From NCBI GenBank assembly GCA_015066345.1, contig SVOQ01000010.1, positions 22,431 through 86,430 on the forward strand: a DNA stretch of 64,000 nucleotides, read 5' to 3'. The translations under genes were made by a program, and so were the position numbers. The notes beneath the pieces are model-generated. The model made no database searches. It was not told the DNA's origin and was given only the letters and a program-made list of their open reading frames with translations. Positions 60,890 through 64,000 of the stretch are shown one piece after another (the stretch's first letter is position 1; each line of letters opens with the position of its first letter). The stretch is from Oscillospiraceae bacterium. Its GTDB lineage: Bacteria > Bacillota > Clostridia > Oscillospirales > Acutalibacteraceae.

Positions 60890-61972
60890 ATGAAAAAGTA
60901 TAAAGTTGGTATTATCGGTGCAACAGGTATGGTTGGCCAGAGATTTGCTCTTTTACTCGCTGAGCATCCCTGGTACGACGTAACTGTTCTTGCCGCAAGT
61001 TCACGTTCTGCAGGTATGAGCTACAAGGAAGCCCTCGGCGACCGTTGGTGTATGGCTGAACCCACACCCGAAAAATACCTTGATATGCCCGTTCTTGATG
61101 CAGAAAAGGATATTGAAAAAATCGCTGCAAGTGTTGATTTCGTATTCTGTGCAGTTAACCTCAGCAAGGACGAAACAAAACTTCTTGAGGAAAAATACGC
61201 TAAAGCCGAATGCCCCGTTGTTTCAAACAACAGTGCTCACCGTATGACTCCCGACGTACCCATGGTAGTTCCCGAGCTTAACCCCGAGCATATCGAAATC
61301 ATCAAAGCTCAGAGAGAGCGTCTTGGTACAAAGCGTGGCTTTATCGCAGTTAAATCAAACTGCTCACTTCAGTCATACGTTCCTGCCCTCTTCCCCCTTC
61401 ACGACAAATACACTGTTAAAGACGTTGTTGTTTGTACTTATCAGGCTATTTCAGGTGCAGGTAAAACTTTCGAAAGATGGCCCGAAATGGTTGATAACGT
61501 AATCCCCTTCATCGGTGGCGAAGAAGAAAAGAGCGAAAAAGAACCCCTTAAACTCTGGGGTAAAATCCAAGGAAATGAAATTGTATCTGCAACTGAGCCC
61601 CACTTTACCGCTCAGTGTATCCGTGTTCCCGTTTCTGACGGTCATATGGGTGCAGTATTTGTTCGTTTCGAAAATAAACCCACTAAAGAAGATATGATTG
61701 ATATGTGGAAGAACTTCAAAGGCAGAGCTCAGGAGCTTGAACTCCCCTCCGCTCCCAAGCAGTTCCTTCACTATTTCGAAGAGGATAACTGTCCTCAGAC
61801 AAAGCTTCACAGAAATCTTGAAAACGGTATGGCAGTTTCAATCGGCAGACTTCGTGAAGATACACAGTATGATTATAAATTTGTTTGCCTTGCACATAAC
61901 ACCTTAAGAGGTGCTGCAGGCGGTGCTGTTCTTCTCGCTGAACTCCTTTGTGCAGAAGGATACATGGATTAA
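60890..61972 (+). CDS. asd: Aspartate-semialdehyde dehydrogenase, archaeal/fungal-type
   Basis: 360 residues. Reduces aspartyl phosphate to aspartate semialdehyde, the branch point to lysine, threonine and methionine. NADP motif GATGMVGQRF, catalytic Cys158 in KSNCSLQ, active-site His252 in VSDGHMG. The length and the inserted KLWGKIQ region point to the archaeal/fungal type, which some clostridia carry instead of the classical bacterial form. CGGAGG precedes ATG. The stop codon opens directly into repeat copy B. Confidence 0.95.
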   Translation: MKKYKVGIIGATGMVGQRFALLLAEHPWYDVTVLAASSRSAGMSYKEALGDRWCMAEPTPEKYLDMPVLDAEKDIEKIAASVDFVFCAVNLSKDETKLLEEKYAKAECPVVSNNSAHRMTPDVPMVVPELNPEHIEIIKAQRERLGTKRGFIAVKSNCSLQSYVPALFPLHDKYTVKDVVVCTYQAISGAGKTFERWPEMVDNVIPFIGGEEEKSEKEPLKLWGKIQGNEIVSATEPHFTAQCIRVPVSDGHMGAVFVRFENKPTKEDMIDMWKNFKGRAQELELPSAPKQFLHYFEEDNCPQTKLHRNLENGMAVSIGRLREDTQYDYKFVCLAHNTLRGAAGGAVLLAELLCAEGYMD

Positions 61973-62029
61973 ATGCAAAATGCAGAATGCAGAATGCAAA
62001 ATTAAGGGGCTAACGCCGATTATAATTAC
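61972..62029 (+). repeat. ATGCAGA-type dispersed repeat, copy B (after asd)
   Basis: Three to four ATGCARA units beginning at the asd stop, then ATTAAGGGGCTAACGCC, a small GGC/GCC hairpin, and GATTATAATT. It separates asd from dapA by 85 bp. Confidence 0.6.
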
Positions 62030-62057
62030 GCATTAATAATATCTGGGAGGTCTTACT

Positions 62058-62948
62058 GTGAAAAAGCCTATTTTTACAGGTTCGGGTGTTGCTATTGTTA
62101 CACCCTTTACCGGGGACGATTTAAAAATCAATTTTTCTCTTTTTGAAGAAATTTTAGAGTACCAGATTCAAAACGGAACGGATGCAATTATAGTTTGCGG
62201 TACAACGGGTGAAAAATCGACTCTCGTTTATGACGAACACGTGGAGGCTTTACGTATAGCCGTTGAAACCGTAGGCAAAAGAGTTCCTGTTATTGCGGGA
62301 ACAGGTAGTAACGACACTAAACACGCGGTAATGCTCTCAAATGATGCAGAGCGTTTCGGTGTTGACGGTCTTCTTATGGTTACCCCCTATTACAACAAAG
62401 CGTCGCAGGATGGACTTATTGAGTCATATTCGTACATTGAAAAGCGTGTTTCCACACCAATTATTTTATACAATGTACCAAGCAGAACGGGTGTTAATAT
62501 TAAACCCGAAACGTACCTTGAACTCTCTAAATTACCCCTTGTAAACTCCGCTAAGGAGGCTAACGGCGATATATCGGCTTTGGCTCAGTCAATGGCTCTT
62601 TGCGGTGATAACCTTAATTTCTACTCGGGTAATGATGACCAGATTACTGCCTTTATGTCTCTTGGTGCCAAGGGTGTTATTTCGGTTCTTGCAAACGTTG
62701 CACCGAAGCTTACCCACGATATTGCTCAGTACGGTCTTGAGGGTGATTTAAAAAAGAGTGCCGAGTTACAACTTGAGTATATTGACTTGTGCAATGCACT
62801 TTTCTGTGACGTAAACCCCATTCCCGTTAAGGCGGCTATGAGTATGATGGGCTTTGACGTTGGCAGATGCCGAATGCCCCTTTCCCCTCTTAATGAGAAA
62901 AATACCGAATATCTTAAATCGGTATTAAAAAGACATAATATGATTTAA
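62058..62948 (+). CDS. dapA: 4-hydroxy-tetrahydrodipicolinate synthase
   Basis: 296 residues from GTG 62058 with GGGAGG 7 bp ahead. Condenses pyruvate with aspartate semialdehyde. The signature GTTGEKSTL is at about residue 48, the Schiff-base Lys is Lys166 in AKEANGD, and Tyr in ILYNVPSRTG is the proton relay. These differ clearly from the DapA-like copy at 35445. dapB follows 23 bp later; product is used for lysine and diaminopimelate in peptidoglycan and for spore dipicolinate. Confidence 0.97.
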   Translation: MKKPIFTGSGVAIVTPFTGDDLKINFSLFEEILEYQIQNGTDAIIVCGTTGEKSTLVYDEHVEALRIAVETVGKRVPVIAGTGSNDTKHAVMLSNDAERFGVDGLLMVTPYYNKASQDGLIESYSYIEKRVSTPIILYNVPSRTGVNIKPETYLELSKLPLVNSAKEANGDISALAQSMALCGDNLNFYSGNDDQITAFMSLGAKGVISVLANVAPKLTHDIAQYGLEGDLKKSAELQLEYIDLCNALFCDVNPIPVKAAMSMMGFDVGRCRMPLSPLNEKNTEYLKSVLKRHNMI

Positions 62949-62971
62949 TTCATATTTCGGAGGAAGTTTAA

Positions 62972-63724
62972 ATGACAAGAATACTTTTGAGCGGTTGCTG
63001 TGGTAAAATGGGCAGATTTGTAGCCTCCGCAGTTGCCGGACGTAAGGATTGCGAAATTGTCGCAGGTATTGATATTGTTGAAGATTCAACACTCGGTTTT
63101 CCTGTGTTTTCAAATTATGACGAGGTTCAGGTTAAAGCCGATGTAATAGTCGACTTTTCCAACCCCTCGCTTTTACCCGCAATGCTTGATTACGCGGTAA
63201 AAACAAGTACAGGTGTTGTTCTTGCAACAACGGGTCTTACAGATGAACAGATTAAGACGGTTGAGGATGCAGGTAAATCAGTTCCCGTTTTCTTCAGTTA
63301 TAATATGTCAATCGGTGTTAGCCTTCTTTGTGAGCTTTCAAAGGTTGCGGCAAAGGTTCTGGGTAACGGTTTTGACGTTGAAATCGTTGAAGCACACCAT
63401 AACCAGAAACTTGACGCACCCAGCGGTACGGCAATTATGCTCGGTAACGCAATTAAAGAGGAAATGCCCGACGCATACTTTGAGTACGACAGACACTCAA
63501 AACGCGAAAAAAGACATACTAACGAAATCGGTATTCACTCAGTTCGCGGCGGTACAATCGTCGGTGAACACGAGGTTATTTTCGCAGGTAATGACGAAAT
63601 AGTAAAACTCTCTCACAGTGCCCGTTCAAGAGCAATTTTCGCCAACGGTGCAGTAAATGCGGCAGTATTCCTTAAGAATAAAGAAACAGGCGTTTATAAT
63701 ATGACGGACCTTGTTAATGAATAA
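62972..63724 (+). CDS. dapB: 4-hydroxy-tetrahydrodipicolinate reductase
   Basis: 250 residues, normal length. NAD(P)H-binding start LLSGCCGKMGRFV, the segment ATTGLTDEQ, catalytic EAHHNQKLDAPSGTA and the C-terminal IHSVRGGTIVGEHEVIF match DapB. GGAGG precedes the ATG. It completes the asd-dapA-dapB cluster, which ends in a strong terminator. Confidence 0.97.
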   Translation: MTRILLSGCCGKMGRFVASAVAGRKDCEIVAGIDIVEDSTLGFPVFSNYDEVQVKADVIVDFSNPSLLPAMLDYAVKTSTGVVLATTGLTDEQIKTVEDAGKSVPVFFSYNMSIGVSLLCELSKVAAKVLGNGFDVEIVEAHHNQKLDAPSGTAIMLGNAIKEEMPDAYFEYDRHSKREKRHTNEIGIHSVRGGTIVGEHEVIFAGNDEIVKLSHSARSRAIFANGAVNAAVFLKNKETGVYNMTDLVNE

Positions 63725-63730
63725 AAAATT

Positions 63731-63756
63731 TCCCTTGCGAAAGCAAGGGATTTTTT
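63731..63756 (+). terminator. Terminator of asd-dapA-dapB
   Basis: TCCCTTGC (63731-63738), loop GAAA, GCAAGGGA (63743-63750), six Ts (63751-63756). Perfect 8-bp stem with a stable GNRA-type loop. Confidence 0.9.
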
Positions 63757-63758
63757 AC

Positions 63759-63822
63759 TTAATGCAGAATGCAAAATGCAGAATGCAGAATTAAATGGGC
63801 ACTCCGTGCCGTTTATAATTGC
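63759..63822 (+). repeat. ATGCAGA-type dispersed repeat, copy C (after dapB)
   Basis: AATGCAGAATGCAAAATGCA and two more units, then TTAAATGGGCACTCCGTGCC, a hairpin, and GTTTATAATTGCCG. Same composition as copies A and B. Confidence 0.6.
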
Positions 63823-63838
63823 CGACCGACAGTCCCCA

Positions 63839-64000
63839 AATTATTCATTTTTCAATATTCATCATTCATTATTCATTAATAAACATCCACCCGCCAAGCG
63901 GGTGGTTTTTCATATGCGGGCATAGCCCTATGTTCTTCGCGTATGCGTAAACGCATAAGTACGGTCTGCCAGTTGCGTAAGATTGTTACTTGCTACCCGT
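63839..64000. other. Repeat-rich, gene-free right end of the window
   Basis: ATTCATTATTCATTA-type short repeats (63841-63880) lead to a hairpin CCACCCGC, loop CAA, GCGGGTGG (63887-63905) with five Ts. A TATGCGT/ACGCATA inverted repeat is at 63942-63957. No open frame of note was found; the stretch may be the edge of another repeat element. Confidence 0.4.
63887..63910 (+). terminator. Hairpin with T run near the window end
   Basis: CCACCCGC (63887-63894), loop CAA, GCGGGTGG (63898-63905), TTTTT. Perfect 8-bp stem. No gene ends just before it within this window. Confidence 0.55.

Noticed and set aside
61972..63822. CRISPR array
   Set aside because: The ATGCAGA units are short and contiguous without spacers, and no cas genes are present.

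Overview
The window is an AT-rich chromosomal segment of a spore-forming Firmicute, most likely a gut clostridium of the Oscillospirales/Ruminococcaceae type. This is inferred from gene content: sporulation genes (spoIVFA/spoIVFB, cwlD, spoIIM, an SpoIIIE/FtsK translocase beside tepA), gut-type glycan enzymes (GH3, GH95, GH110, a NahK-like sugar kinase), the PaaK-ACT pair, TTG starts with strong Shine-Dalgarno sites, and MITE-like intergenic repeats. No rRNA, tRNA or CRISPR array was found.

Layout. 1-11,000 is conserved core: a partial aconitase (minus), then tepA-uppP-ftsK/spoIIIE-DUF3006, rpsB-tsf behind a structured leader, a CofE-like ligase and a GATase-less guaA. 10,966-15,619 is a genomic island at the 3' end of guaA, bounded by a perfect 16-bp direct repeat that includes the guaA stop codon. 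Its cargo is a small HTH regulator, a fusion of an HsdR-N-like nuclease domain with an N6-adenine methylase, an 86-codon nuclease-like fragment and a TPR-HEPN protein with an Rx4H motif. It has no integrase and looks like a compact defence island; it is the strongest candidate here for an undescribed system.

15,900-25,900 carries a secreted permuted GH3 glycosidase, a NahK-like kinase plus nucleotidyltransferase (HexNAc salvage to UDP-sugar), an ECF sigma factor with a membrane Ig-like protein and a secreted LRR/Fn3 protein, and panE-HAD. 25,900-40,600 is mostly minus strand: GH110-DegT aminotransferase-ceramidase-like operon, a YtrA/ABC operon with its operator palindrome, an unknown polytopic membrane protein with a GNAT, a DapA-family aldolase (plus), ACT-PaaK and a GH95 fucosidase.

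40,700-56,500 (plus) holds an M28 peptidase, a DnaQ-like exonuclease, manA, an ABC-F ATPase, spoIVFA-spoIVFB, an O-antigen-ligase-like protein, the TIGR03960/TIGR03936 radical SAM pair, cwlD, radA, a GME-fold protein, two small membrane or nuclease-like proteins and a XerC/D recombinase. 56,500-60,700 (minus) is queA-tgt-yajC-TIGR04086-spoIIM, with a 227-bp MITE-like element between queA and tgt. 60,900-63,700 is asd-dapA-dapB for lysine/diaminopimelate synthesis. Three copies of an ATGCAGA-type repeat lie directly downstream of queA, asd and dapB.

Promoters: about a dozen sigma-A-like promoters with 16-17-bp spacers were read by eye and are listed; none has been tested.
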